From: Mycobacteriales bacterium
GTDB lineage: Bacteria > Actinomycetota > Actinomycetes > Mycobacteriales > Mycobacteriaceae
Direction: 5' to 3'
DNA: 64,000 nt
NCBI GenBank assembly: GCA_012842085.1
Contig: DUTM01000006.1
Location: forward strand, 151,173 to 215,172
Shown: positions 25,425-36,821 of the stretch, in pieces
Numbering within the stretch: the first letter of the stretch is position 1
How the letters are laid out: each line of letters starts with the position of its first letter
Program-made: the position numbers and the translations under genes
Notes under the pieces: model-generated
What the model was told of the DNA's origin: nothing
The model's database searches: none
What the model saw: only the letters and a program-made list of their open reading frames with translations

Positions 25425-25907
25425 ATGCGTATTTATCTAGGTTCTGACCATGCAGGTTTCGAGTTAAAGAATGCTATCGCCGCCCACCTCAAGGACAATG
25501 GCCACGAGGTTATTGACTGCGGAGCACACGAATATGATGCCCAAGACGACTACCCAGCCTTCTGTGTTGCCTGTGCTGAAAATGTACGGGATGACGAAGG
25601 CTCGCTCGGCATCGTGTTAGGTGGCTCCGGCAACGGTGAGCAGATGGCTGCCAACAAAGTTAAGGGCATCCGCTGTGCCCTCGTCTGGAATGAAGACATC
25701 GCCAAGCTCGCCCGCGAGCACAATAATGCGCGCGTGATGAGCCTCGGTGGACGTTTCCATGAAGAAGAGGAAGCGTTCAAAATGGTGGACGCGTTTATCG
25801 CCCAGCCCTGGAGTGAGGAGGAGCGGCACCAGCGTCGCATCGATATTCTCTCCAATTATGAGGAAACGGGCGATATGCCGGAGATTCCAGAACCCAAACA
25901 GGTTTAG
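25425..25907 (+). CDS. rpiB: ribose-5-phosphate isomerase B
   Basis: A 160-residue RpiB/LacAB-type isomerase interconverting ribose-5-phosphate and ribulose-5-phosphate. The N-terminal MRIYLGSDHAGFELK, the anion-binding GSGNGEQMAANK and the region NARVMSLGGR are intact. In the active-site loop mycobacterial enzymes use a Glu base instead of the Cys of E. coli; here LGGSGNGEQ fits the mycobacterial pattern. It links to the pentose phosphate route, as the nearby split transketolase might. Confidence 0.95.
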   Translation: MRIYLGSDHAGFELKNAIAAHLKDNGHEVIDCGAHEYDAQDDYPAFCVACAENVRDDEGSLGIVLGGSGNGEQMAANKVKGIRCALVWNEDIAKLAREHNNARVMSLGGRFHEEEEAFKMVDAFIAQPWSEEERHQRRIDILSNYEETGDMPEIPEPKQV

Positions 25908-25935
25908 TAACAGGTTCACCAAATAGTCCAACAGG

Positions 25936-25963
25936 CGGTGGAGATTCCGAAGGGTCTCCACCG
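25936..25963 (+). terminator. hairpin after rpiB
   Basis: CGGTGGAGA / TCTCCACCG around a 10-base loop, followed by a weak T-rich stretch. Probable terminator. Confidence 0.6.
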
Positions 25964-26285
25964 TCATTATTAGCGCCTTTTATTTCCGCCTGGTGGAACG
26001 ATCAAGAAGATTATCTCATGTTGGACGGAAACCAATAGCAAACTTTAAGTTAATCAAATACATAAAAAAGCACGCATAGACTCTCGCCTCATTCAATATA
26101 ACGATCCTATAACGCCTGCTCTACAAGGAATTCCGTGGTTATTTGAAATCAATTTAACGCGCAGTTTATTAATTGATTAAGAAACCCGTGTAAAAACAAA
26201 AATCCGTGCAGAAAAACCGTTTCTTTTCGCACGTAAAATCGGTTAGTCTAAAAACACCAGCACTGTGCGTATAAAGAGGTTATTT
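25964..26285. other. A/T-rich intergenic region before the exported long protein
   Basis: About 320 bases clearly richer in A+T than the neighbourhood, with no ORF or RNA gene recognised. TAGTCT at about 26245 could be a -10 box for the downstream gene, whose SD AGAGG is at 26274-26278. The composition shift may mark a horizontally acquired junction. Confidence 0.4.
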
Positions 26286-28734
26286 ATGATCAACCGCTTA
26301 CTGAACAAACTACGTAAAGTAGGGTTCACGGCAACCGCTTTGGTGGTGTCCGCCGCTATGACGGCGACACTGGCTACTCCGGTTTCAGCGGAGCCAGTTG
26401 ACTCCACAGAGTCATCGACGGCAGTTGAAGAAACTACCACTTCTTCAAAGAAGGGCCTTTTCGGTGGCCTCGGTAAGAAGGATGACGAGCCTAAAGGCCC
26501 TGCGACCGTTACGTCGATCAATAAACTTAAAGACTTTTTCAATCCTCCCGCAGAGTCGGTAACGACTCCCGAGCCGGAGGACCCGAACGCCCTCGAAGAG
26601 GGTCGTGACTTTATTCGCGACGAAGACGGCAATATTGTTCGCACCGGTAAACACACCAGCCAGTCGGCTGCCGAGGCACAGGGTCTTTACTGTGAAACCT
26701 CCGACGACCTGACCTTCGCTGGTGTCGCACACCTGGTGCAGGACGAGATCCGCAAACTCATCAAGGATCCTGCCTCCCAGGAAGCCTTCGATATGCAGGT
26801 CGCTTCCTTCGAGAAGGCCATGAGCTACATTCAGGTTCCCACTCTGCTGGTCTCCAACCCCTCTACCCAGCTAACCGGACCTGTCCGCGAGATGGACGAC
26901 CACGGCGTTAACTACGTGGTGGCTGCTCTTCTGAAAGCTCGTGACGGTGGATGGCGTAGCACAGTAGCCGTCCAGGACCTCACCATTAACGAAGCCATCG
27001 AGACTGTTCTCTGGTGGTTCTACTGGGTGAACATCTACGGCGAATGGTACAACGACACCTTTCCCGCAGTTGTGGAATTCAATGTCTTGGGTATCTTCAA
27101 GTGGGGCTTGACGGATCCGTACGAGAAGGCACTGCAGTACGGTCCTTCCATCGTTCTCACCTTGGGCGACTTTATCCAGAAGCAGCTGCAAAAGAACTGC
27201 TTGACGACTAAGAACTCGCGATCCAACCCTTGGTAACTACCAGTACCACGACCTTCCGGAGTGGTTGCCTGCCGACTTGAAGGCTGGCATCCGCAAACTG
27301 GAGGAGCCGCTGGATAACGTGGAAGTTGCGGATGAGGATTGTCCGCCGATTGCGGATATGGAATATCGCCGTATCGGTAAACGCACCGTGCTGCTCATGC
27401 GTGAAAACATTAAACCCCAGTACCGCAAACTCTATGACAAGAGTGCTAGCTGGGTGTTGCAACGTTTGGAGACGGTGAAGATCAACAAGGCTCTTATTCC
27501 GCTTAAGGGAGAAGAGATTGGTGGTCTAGTTGGCCTCATTGATAACCCAACAATTAACTACATATATACCCTTGGGACCAGTCCGTTTGATGGACGTGTA
27601 TTCACTTGGGTTCCGGTGGGAGATATCACCGTTGATAACACTCTCGATATTGCCATCGTCGCTAATACCATTGCTCGCATTATTGCTAGCGTTATGTGGG
27701 CAATTGTCAAAGCTATCGGCGAGGCAATTTTCAATGGTGTTAATAATGGTATTGATTATGGGATCAGACGCGGTATCGCCGCGGCTATGGGCGGAGATGT
27801 AGCATCTGCTACGGGTTCAGCCTGTCGTGAAATAACTGAAGCTGCAGCTGTAGGAGCGGGTATCACCGGAGGTCCGGCTGGCGTTGCAATGGCTATGGCA
27901 CCATTGATAGCTTGTGGAATTTTAACTTTCTACGGCGATGCTATTGGCGACACCGTTGGCCCAGCTGAGGATAAGGAGACTGGTCTGCCGATTGATCCTG
28001 CAGTAGTTATTCCGGAAGCTCCTAATCCAACTGATTATGTCGTGCGGCCGGCATTCAAATTCCGAATTTGGCCGTTGCCTTCCTGGGAGTTCGGTCTCAT
28101 CATCCCGTGGTTTGGAGCTATCCCATTACCTAGTGGCGGAACTCTGAACGACGTCCTGCCATTACGTAAGGGTTACTATCTGAAGCTCCTCTTCCTCTTC
28201 GGTCTTGAATACGACATCTTCATTAACCCAATTCCGACGATGTTCTTCGTGGGTGACTACCTGCTACCTATTGGGCAGAAGGTAACCCAGTCTGTCTGCT
28301 TGGCAGAGGACAAGGGACACCGTGAATCCGATTGGAAACGGAAGTCTGGACAGATCGAAGAAGATGCCGCCCTGGCTGAAAAGAAGGGCATGTATGAGGC
28401 CCCAGAGGCACCCAACTGGGTACTCTTCGACAAGTGGGTGCTGCCCTTCAGCCAGCCGTTCTGGAGCCCGGACTACGAGAACCTGAACGAGGACGTTCCT
28501 GAGCGGGAACCCATGATCCAGCGTCATGATCCCAGCCGCGTCCCCGACCAGCTCGACCCGGACGACCCGCACTACAAGGAAACCGTCGAAAAGACCCCCA
28601 GTTACCAAATGACGTACAACCGTGGGGAAAGCGACGCCGAGAAGAAAGCACGCAGAGAAGCAGAAGCTGAAGAAACAGCGACAGAGCCGGCCGAAACGAC
28701 TGTAGAGCCAGCTGACAACTTGGAAGAAGAATAA
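26286..28734 (+). pseudogene. long exported protein of unknown function, interrupted by a +1 frameshift
   Basis: One gene appears to be split in two frames. Part 1 (26286-27236) starts at ATG after AGAGG. It has a Sec signal peptide (about 1-35, ALVVSAAMTATLATPVSA), a Thr/Ser/Glu linker, GLFGGLGKK, and a folded region, ending at TAA 27234. Part 2 is open in the +1 frame from 27205 to TAA 28732 and reads straight on (NYQYHDLPEWLPADLKAG). It contains a Gly/Ala-rich hydrophobic segment, an aromatic-rich domain (IWPLPSWEFGLIIPWFG) and an acidic tail. Dropping one base near 27229-27234 restores about 815 continuous residues. It could be a real mutation, a sequencing error or recoding. I do not recognise the protein. 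Its middle is more A/T-rich than the flanks. Confidence 0.65.
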
Positions 28735-28741
28735 ATAACCC

Positions 28742-28778
28742 AAAAACTGTGGCCCCCGCCCAAAAGCGGGGGCCACAG
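28742..28778 (-). terminator. terminator between the exported protein and pepP
   Basis: CTGTGGCCCCCGC / GCGGGGGCCACAG with TTTTTG on the minus-strand side, so it mainly ends pepP transcription. The plus-strand side has no T run. Confidence 0.75.
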
Positions 28779-28806
28779 CCGATTTAGAAACAAAAACCCA
28801 AACAGC

Positions 28807-30315
28807 CTAGCGCGCCTGCACCTGCTGAATCCACGCCTCAACAGCATCCGCAGAACGGGGAATATCGGCACTCAACCGCACCACGCCAGACTCCGTCACC
28901 AGCACATCATCCTCCACCCGCACCCCAATACCGCGCAGCTCCGCCGGCACCAGCTCATCATCAGACCGGAAATACAAACCCGGCTCAATCGTGAACACCA
29001 TGCCGGGCTCCAACGGCATATCCAAATACACATCCCGCGGAGCCAACGCGCAATCATGTGTATCCAAACCCAAATGGTGGCCAGTACCGTGCGGCATCCA
29101 CCGCCGCATCTGCTGCCCCTCCCGGGACACCGCCTCCTCCACAGAACAAGGCAACACACCCCACTCCGCCAACTGCTCCGCCAAAAAACGCACCGCAGCA
29201 TCATGCACCTCGCGGTACAAACACCCGGGCACTGCAGCCGCTGCAAAAGCAGCCTCATTAGCGCCCACCACAGCGTCATACACGCGCCGCTGTACTGCAG
29301 AAAACCGACCTGACACCGGGAACGTGCGAGTAATGTCGCCCCCATAAAGCGACTCGCGCTGCGCCCCAGCATCAATCAAAAGAAGGTCATCCGCTGCCAC
29401 CGGAGCCGAATTCTCCCCATAGTGCATGGTTGTGGCGTTCGCCCCCGCTGCAGCAATCGTGTCAAAAGCATTCCCATTGCCGTGCAGACGCGCAAAAGAA
29501 TCAAACGCCACCTCCGCTAGCCGCTCGCCCCGCGGATGGTTAGGAAGCTGGGGGAGCACCCTAACAACCTCCTCCATGCAGGAGTGGGTCAGATCCACCG
29601 CCTTCCGAATTTCGGACACCTCCCACTCGTCCTTCCACATGCGAGCAGTATTCAGCAACACCTCAAAAGTGCGATCCTCCTCGCGATCCTCTTCCGATGC
29701 GGCAGTCCCAAGCAGCGCCTCAATATCGGCATCCACTCCTCGCAGAACTCGAACCGGTTTCTCCACAACTGCCTGCAACTCGTCTGCCAGGGCAGACAAA
29801 GGATGCACAGTAAGCCCCGTAAGTGTTGCGATCTGTTCCGTGGAGGGCCGTGCCCCCACCCAAAACTCCCCATAGCGGCTATCAGCATAAAACTCTTCAG
29901 AGTCACGTCCCGCAGCTGGCTCAAAATAGAGCACCGCCTGGTGGGAGCCATCGGGTTGCGGGTAGAACACAATCGCCGAATCCGGGTCGAAAGTGCCACC
30001 CATCCCCGTCAACCACACAAAAGCAGAATGGGGACGGAAGGGATAAGCCTCGTCTGCAGTAGAGGTTTTATAGGTGCCGGCTGGAACCACCAGCACGGTG
30101 CCTGGATAGTGGCGGGTGATAGCGGCGTGGCGTGCCGGAAGATACTCTGCCACCGGCAGGGGAGAAGTGTCCTGTTGCGAGCCAACCTTGCTCCAGCCTT
30201 CTGCCATGAACTGCTGGAACTTCTCCGATTGGGGAGAACGCGAACGGTTGCTGGCACGTTCCGACAGCGGTTGGGAAGAGCGCAGTTGCGCGAGGGACAG
30301 TTCAGTACGGTGCAT
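28807..30315 (-). CDS. pepP: Xaa-Pro aminopeptidase (M24B)
   Basis: A 502-residue aminopeptidase P that removes the N-terminal residue before proline. There is an N-terminal creatinase-like domain (about 40-200) and a pita-bread catalytic domain with metal ligands in LLIDAGAQ and GGDITRTFP, HGTGHHLGLD, FTIEPGLY and the final Glu of GVRVEDDVLV. GCAGGAGG is 4 bases before the ATG at 30315, which rules out the upstream in-frame ATG at 30333. Cytosolic. Monocistronic. Confidence 0.94.
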   Translation of the reverse strand: MHRTELSLAQLRSSQPLSERASNRSRSPQSEKFQQFMAEGWSKVGSQQDTSPLPVAEYLPARHAAITRHYPGTVLVVPAGTYKTSTADEAYPFRPHSAFVWLTGMGGTFDPDSAIVFYPQPDGSHQAVLYFEPAAGRDSEEFYADSRYGEFWVGARPSTEQIATLTGLTVHPLSALADELQAVVEKPVRVLRGVDADIEALLGTAASEEDREEDRTFEVLLNTARMWKDEWEVSEIRKAVDLTHSCMEEVVRVLPQLPNHPRGERLAEVAFDSFARLHGNGNAFDTIAAAGANATTMHYGENSAPVAADDLLLIDAGAQRESLYGGDITRTFPVSGRFSAVQRRVYDAVVGANEAAFAAAAVPGCLYREVHDAAVRFLAEQLAEWGVLPCSVEEAVSREGQQMRRWMPHGTGHHLGLDTHDCALAPRDVYLDMPLEPGMVFTIEPGLYFRSDDELVPAELRGIGVRVEDDVLVTESGVVRLSADIPRSADAVEAWIQQVQAR

Positions 30316-30403
30316 TAGTCCTCCTGCAAACATCTACCACTGTTCTACCACGGGGCAGGTAACGAATGCGCCCAAAAACTTAAGTAATTAGTGCACCCTA
30401 AGT

Positions 30404-30409
30404 TATACT
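30404..30409 (+). promoter_or_regulatory. putative -10 box of the small exported protein gene
   Basis: TATACT, about 38 bases before the GTG at 30448, with TTAAGT 18 bases upstream as a weak -35. A dyad AACTTA (30377-30382) / TAAGTT (30399-30404) surrounds the -35/spacer region. Confidence 0.4.
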
Positions 30410-30447
30410 TGCGTTGTTGTTTTTCTGTACCTGAAGGGACCCACCCA

Positions 30448-30942
30448 GTGACCACACTCCGCCGCCGCTTCGGCGCCTCTCTGGCAGCAATCACCACAGT
30501 TGTCGCTCTCAGTACCGGTTTTGCAGGCTCCGCCCATGCCGTCAAAATCCCCGCACCCAATAAGGACGCACAAGTCTCCAGCGCCACCGTGTTGATGGAT
30601 GGGGAAAGCAACCCCTGCAAGATCACCGGAACCATTAAGGCAGCAGAAGGCGACGGCACCTCTTTGGTTTTGGTGGAACCTGGCTGCGGATCCCCGGTGC
30701 GGCCACTTATGGGGGCTTATAAATATGTGAAAAACGGGGGAGAGTCCTACGAACAGGTTGCTGCGCGGGAGGCCGGGAAAGAAATCCCGCACTACACAAA
30801 AGAAGAAGTGCTTATTTCCTACGGGTTAAAACAGCCCGTCTATATTGATGGCGCCCGGGACACCGGCATTGTGGGGTATCTGGTTCTGCAAATCCCTGAC
30901 GTTGCTTCCGTGGTGGAGCTGCATGCGCAGTACACGCGGTAG
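30448..30942 (+). CDS. small exported protein of unknown function
   Basis: A 164-residue protein starting at GTG, with AAGGGA 8 bases upstream. A Sec signal peptide (TLRRRFGASLAAITTVV to GSAHA, about 1-31) is followed by a mature domain of about 130 residues with two cysteines (NPCKITG and EPGCGSP) that may pair. Longer upstream reading is possible but would bury the signal peptide. No family recognised. Divergent from pepP. Confidence 0.65.
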   Translation: MTTLRRRFGASLAAITTVVALSTGFAGSAHAVKIPAPNKDAQVSSATVLMDGESNPCKITGTIKAAEGDGTSLVLVEPGCGSPVRPLMGAYKYVKNGGESYEQVAAREAGKEIPHYTKEEVLISYGLKQPVYIDGARDTGIVGYLVLQIPDVASVVELHAQYTR

Positions 30943-30980
30943 CTGCGGCGCTGAATATATGTAGAGAGATAAAAGCATAA

Positions 30981-31014
30981 AAAGAGGCGTTACCTGGGGT
31001 AACGCCTTTGCTTT
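30981..31014. terminator. bidirectional terminator between exported protein and tRNA-Gly
   Basis: AGGCGTTACC-N3-GGTAACGCCT stem with A/T-rich flanks. TTTTT follows on the minus side and TTTGCTTTT on the plus side. It serves both convergent transcripts. Confidence 0.85.
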
Positions 31015-31025
31015 TCAGTTAAAAG

Positions 31026-31100
31026 TGGAGGGGATGACGGGAATCGAACCCGCGTCTCCAGCTTGGAAGGCTGGGGTAATAGCCACTATACGACATCCCC
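31026..31100 (-). tRNA. tRNA-Gly (anticodon TCC), CCA encoded
   Basis: Acceptor GGGGATG pairs with CATCCCC, the discriminator is T, and CCA follows in the DNA. The anticodon loop CTTCCAA between CCAGC/GCTGG gives UCC. The T-arm GCGGGTTCGATTCCCGT is intact. Confidence 0.95.
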
Positions 31101-31232
31101 ATGAACATCATTTGGTTGGCTCCAGATTACTACGCAACAAGCTCAGTTACAAAAATTGGGCAAGAACACGTAAGATAGTGCGGTAGATTCCACACGGAGA
31201 GTTCGCTAAGCTCTAACACCGTGGAAACACCC

Positions 31233-31306
31233 CGGGATGTGGCGCAGTTTGGTAGCGCGCGTGCTTTGGGAGCACGATGTCGCAGGTTCAAATCCTGTCA
31301 TCCCGA
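31233..31306 (+). tRNA. tRNA-Pro (anticodon TGG)
   Basis: Acceptor CGGGATG pairs with CATCCCG, the discriminator is A, and CCA is not encoded. The anticodon loop TTTGGGA between CGTGC/GCACG gives UGG. It lies 46 bases before tig, the usual actinobacterial arrangement. Confidence 0.96.
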
Positions 31307-31352
31307 CTAGTAAGAAGACTGTTACGAACCCAGTGTACAAGGAGATACACAC

Positions 31353-32711
31353 GTGAAAAGCTCCGTAGAACAGCTCACTTCCACCCGCGTGAAGCTGACT
31401 GTCGAAGTTCCCTTCGATGAGCTCAAGGACGAATTCGACAAGGCTTACGACACCATTGCTAACCAGGTGAATATTCCTGGATTCCGCAAGGGTCACGCCC
31501 CGGCTAAGGTTCTGGAGAGCCACGTCGGACGTGGAGCCATCCTCGAAACCGTCTTCAACGACATGCTGCCCTCCCGTTACGAAGAGGCCTGCAACGAGAA
31601 CAACGTCCATCCCCTCGGATCCCCGGATGTTGACCTCACCGAAATCAACGATCCCGAGTCCTTCGTCTTCACCGCCGAAGTGGACTGCCGCCCCGAAATC
31701 AAACTGCCGAAGATTGAAGGCATGGAGGTTGAAGTTGAACCTCGCAAGTCCATCGACGAAGCAGCCGAACAGGGTATGGCAGACCTGCAGGAACGTTTCG
31801 CCGTACTGAAAGGCGTGGACCGCCCGGTGGAAGAAGACGACTTCGTCTCCATCGACCTGGACGCCACCATTGATGGCGAGCCCGTTCCGGAAGCCTCCAC
31901 CAAGGGACTGTCCCACAAGGTTGGAAGCGGCGAACTCATTGACGGCCTGGAAGAGGCCCTCGTGGGAATGAAGGAAGGCGAAACCCGCGAATTCAAATCC
32001 AAGCTCATGGCAGGCGAGAGTGCCGGTGAAGAAGCCGACGTTTCCGTCACCGTCACCAAGATTCAGGAACAGGAACTTCCCGAACTGGACGACGACTTCG
32101 CTCAGATGGCTTCCGAATTCGACACTATCGAAGAACTCAAAGACGACCTGCAGCGCCGCGCAGAGGCAGCCACCCAGTCGGAGCAGGCTTCCGCAATCCG
32201 TGACGCCGTCCTCAAGCACCTCACCGACACCATCGAATTCGATGTTCCGGAAGGAATTGTGGAGGAGCAGACCCAGGCTCGCATCAACCAGGTTCTCAGC
32301 CAGTTCGGCAACGACGAAAACATGCTGAAGACCATTCTGGAATCCCAGAACTCCTCCCTCGAGCAGTTCTACGAAGAAGCCAAGGAAGGCGCCGTTGAAG
32401 GTGTTCGCTCCCAGCTTCTCCTCGATGTCATCGCTGAAGAGCGTGAGATCGAGATCAGCCAGAACGACCTCACCGAGGCTGTTGTGGCTCAGGCTCAGCA
32501 GTACAACATGGAGCCCGACCAGTTCGTGAAGCTCGTCCAGCAGCAGGGACAACTCAGCAACCTGTTCACTGACGTGCGCCGCAACAAGGCTCTCTTCTCC
32601 GTCATCCGCGACTTCACCGCCAAGGACACCAACGGAAAGGTCATTGACGACCTCGGTGCCTTCTTCGAAGATCTCCCGGATGCCCCGGCTGCCGAAGAAG
32701 CTACCGAATAA
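31353..32711 (+). CDS. tig: trigger factor (ribosome-associated chaperone/PPIase)
   Basis: A 452-residue chaperone that binds L23 at the exit tunnel. The N-terminal ribosome-binding domain has the signature PGFRKGHAP at about residues 40-48. The central FKBP-type PPIase domain (about 155-245) includes EDDFVSIDLDATIDG and GELIDGLEEALVGMKEGE. A helical C-terminal domain and an acidic end follow. GTG start with AAGGAG upstream. It heads the tig-clpP1-clpP2-clpX block. Confidence 0.97.
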   Translation: MKSSVEQLTSTRVKLTVEVPFDELKDEFDKAYDTIANQVNIPGFRKGHAPAKVLESHVGRGAILETVFNDMLPSRYEEACNENNVHPLGSPDVDLTEINDPESFVFTAEVDCRPEIKLPKIEGMEVEVEPRKSIDEAAEQGMADLQERFAVLKGVDRPVEEDDFVSIDLDATIDGEPVPEASTKGLSHKVGSGELIDGLEEALVGMKEGETREFKSKLMAGESAGEEADVSVTVTKIQEQELPELDDDFAQMASEFDTIEELKDDLQRRAEAATQSEQASAIRDAVLKHLTDTIEFDVPEGIVEEQTQARINQVLSQFGNDENMLKTILESQNSSLEQFYEEAKEGAVEGVRSQLLLDVIAEEREIEISQNDLTEAVVAQAQQYNMEPDQFVKLVQQQGQLSNLFTDVRRNKALFSVIRDFTAKDTNGKVIDDLGAFFEDLPDAPAAEEATE

Positions 32712-32725
32712 TTTCATCTTGCCAA

Positions 32726-32770
32726 AAGCGAACACGGGCACTTCGGACAAGCCGGAGTTGCCCGTTTTCG
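32726..32770 (+). terminator. hairpin between tig and clpP1 (terminator or attenuator)
   Basis: CGAACACGGGCACTTCGG pairs with CCGGAGTTGCCCGTTTTCG with few mismatches around a 5-base loop. A weak T content follows. It could end tig transcription partially. Confidence 0.6.
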
Positions 32771-32782
32771 TTACTCTAGTAA
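32771..32782. promoter_or_regulatory. dyad TTACT-CT-AGTAA upstream of clpP1
   Basis: Perfect 5-base arms, 36 bases before the clpP1 ATG, overlapping a possible -10 element. A ClgR-type or other operator is possible but the sequence does not clearly match a known box. Confidence 0.3.
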
Positions 32783-32818
32783 TGGCGAGAAAAAATACCC
32801 CAAAGAAAGCAGGTATCA

Positions 32819-33391
32819 ATGGCAGACAAAGGACTGAATCTCCAAGACTCTGTCTACGAGAAGCTCCTTAAAGAACGCATTATCTTCCTCGGTTCCGAGG
32901 TTAATGATGAGGTTGCCAACCGGCTCTGTGCCCAAATGCTGCTTCTCGCTGCAGAAGATCCCAACGCTGACATCAGCATGTACATCAATAGCCCTGGCGG
33001 CTCTGTCACCGCCGGCATGGCCATCTACGACACCATGCAGTTCATTTCCTGTGACGTCGCCACCTACGCGATGGGCATGGCAGCGTCCATGGGACAATTC
33101 CTCCTCACTGCAGGAACCCCCGGCAAACGTTACGCACTGCCGCACACCCGTATCCTGATGCACCAGCCGTCCGCTGGCGTGGGTGGAACCGCAACCGACA
33201 TCACCATCCAGGCAGAAGCCTTCAACAAGTCGAAGCGTGAACTGGCGGAGCTGATTGCGAAGCACTCCGGCCAACCGGTTGAGCAGATTGAGAAAGACTC
33301 CGACCGCGACAAGTGGTTCACTGCTGAAGAAGCCTGCGAATATGGACTATTCGACCACGTGATTGAACACGTGCCGGGAACCGAGAAATAA
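32819..33391 (+). CDS. clpP1: ATP-dependent Clp protease proteolytic subunit 1
   Basis: A 190-residue serine peptidase of the ClpP ring. Catalytic Ser90 is in GMAASMG, His115 in LMHQPS and Asp in DSDRDKW. In actinobacteria ClpP1 and ClpP2 form a mixed tetradecamer essential for activity with ClpX or ClpC1. AAAGCAGG lies before the ATG. clpP2 follows after 18 bases. Confidence 0.97.
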   Translation: MADKGLNLQDSVYEKLLKERIIFLGSEVNDEVANRLCAQMLLLAAEDPNADISMYINSPGGSVTAGMAIYDTMQFISCDVATYAMGMAASMGQFLLTAGTPGKRYALPHTRILMHQPSAGVGGTATDITIQAEAFNKSKRELAELIAKHSGQPVEQIEKDSDRDKWFTAEEACEYGLFDHVIEHVPGTEK

Positions 33392-33409
33392 GAGAGGACA
33401 CCACCACAA

Positions 33410-34054
33410 ATGCAAGGATTCCAACACCCAGGATTCCACCTGCCTGAGGCTCGCTACATCGTGCCCTCCTTTATTGAGCACTCCACCTACGGCACGAAAG
33501 AGTCCAACCCCTACAACAAGCTTTTCGAAGAACGCATCGTCTTCCTGGGATCCCAGGTTGATGACACTTCCGCCAACGACATCATGGCGCAGCTGCTGGT
33601 GCTAGAAGGCATGGATCCCGACCGGGAAATCACCATGTACATCAACAGCCCGGGTGGTTCCTTCACCTCCCTGATGGCCATCTACGACACCATGCAGTAC
33701 GTCCGCCCTGACATTCAGACAGTGTGTCTGGGCCAAGCAGCTTCCGCTGCCGCAGTGCTGCTCGCCGCCGGTACTCCCGGCAAACGTGCCGCATTGCCGA
33801 ATGCGCGAATTCTTATTCACCAGCCCGCCACGGAAGGCATCCGCGGACAGGTCTCCGACCTGGAAATCCAGGCCCGTGAAATTGAGCGCATGCGTCGCCA
33901 GATGGAAGACACCCTCGCGGAACACACCAACCGCACCGCGGAACAAGTCCGGGAAGACACCGAGCGCGACAAGATTCTGACTGCTGAAGAGGCAAAAGAG
34001 TACGGAATTATCGACACAGTCTTCGATTACCGGAAAGCCTCCGCCAAGAAGTAG
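33410..34054 (+). CDS. clpP2: ATP-dependent Clp protease proteolytic subunit 2
   Basis: A 214-residue ClpP paralogue with a longer N-terminal segment that includes PSFIEHSTYG and is probably processed. Catalytic Ser112 is in GQAASAAAV, His137 in LIHQPA and Asp in DTERDK. It pairs with ClpP1 and provides the docking face for the ATPase in actinobacteria. clpX starts 56 bases downstream with AAGGAG before its ATG. Confidence 0.97.
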   Translation: MQGFQHPGFHLPEARYIVPSFIEHSTYGTKESNPYNKLFEERIVFLGSQVDDTSANDIMAQLLVLEGMDPDREITMYINSPGGSFTSLMAIYDTMQYVRPDIQTVCLGQAASAAAVLLAAGTPGKRAALPNARILIHQPATEGIRGQVSDLEIQAREIERMRRQMEDTLAEHTNRTAEQVREDTERDKILTAEEAKEYGIIDTVFDYRKASAKK

Positions 34055-34110
34055 CACATAGCTACTACGGTGGAGATGGGACGCACGCATAGCGAAGGAG
34101 CTCACCCGAA

Positions 34111-35385
<1,275 letters not shown>

Positions 35386-35552
35386 CTTGTGTTTTCTCTC
35401 ACAGTTGTCTGAGCTCTCAGCGATTTCCTTGTACCCCAAAGAAATTTGCACACCGCAATTAGCGCTTCTATCTGCGTGTTTCTAATATCTTCAGGTTTTT
35501 GTGCGAAAAATTTCCCTTCCCCCTGTAACTTCGTTCACCTACTCAAATAGAA

Positions 35553-35608
35553 AAGTTTCGCAGTTGGTGAGACACTAGAGAAAGTGATACTTCACTACTG
35601 CGAAACTT
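35553..35608. repeat. long inverted repeat in the mdh leader
   Basis: AAGTTTCGCAG (35553-35563) and CTGCGAAACTT (35598-35608) are perfect complements. The pairing continues imperfectly inward (GTTGGTGA against TTCACTAC). The octamer ACTTCACT also occurs twice nearby (about 35589 and 35605). It lies about 50 bases before the mdh start. It could be an operator pair or a hairpin of about 56 nt in the mRNA leader. Confidence 0.7.
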
Positions 35609-35621
35609 CACTGTTTTCTAG

Positions 35622-36641
<1,020 letters not shown>

Positions 36642-36678
36642 TTAGCTGCAGTTCAACTGCACTGTTAAAAGCTAAAAG

Positions 36679-36710
36679 AAATGCACCCTAGAACAATCTA
36701 GGGTGCATTT
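36679..36710 (+). terminator. terminator after mdh
   Basis: AAATGCACCCTAGA-N4-TCTAGGGTGCATTT, a perfect 14-base stem followed by CTTATTCT. Confidence 0.85.
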
Positions 36711-36821
36711 CTTATTCTGCGCTCACACCCAGTTAGATACAACCGAGCCAAACGGCTAAACTTGGCTAGGTAACCAGTGCAGGAAACCCCCGCAAAACGT
36801 ATGAAAGACACTAGTATCACG

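Noticed and set aside
27265..28734. Second half of the exported protein as an independent gene starting at TTG
   Set aside because: No SD, no signal peptide, and the frame continues upstream to 27205 directly into the end of the first half; a split gene explains it better.
31206..32819. 537-codon minus-strand frame opposite tig
   Set aside because: Long but antisense to trigger factor and running through tRNA-Pro; caused by codon bias of tig.
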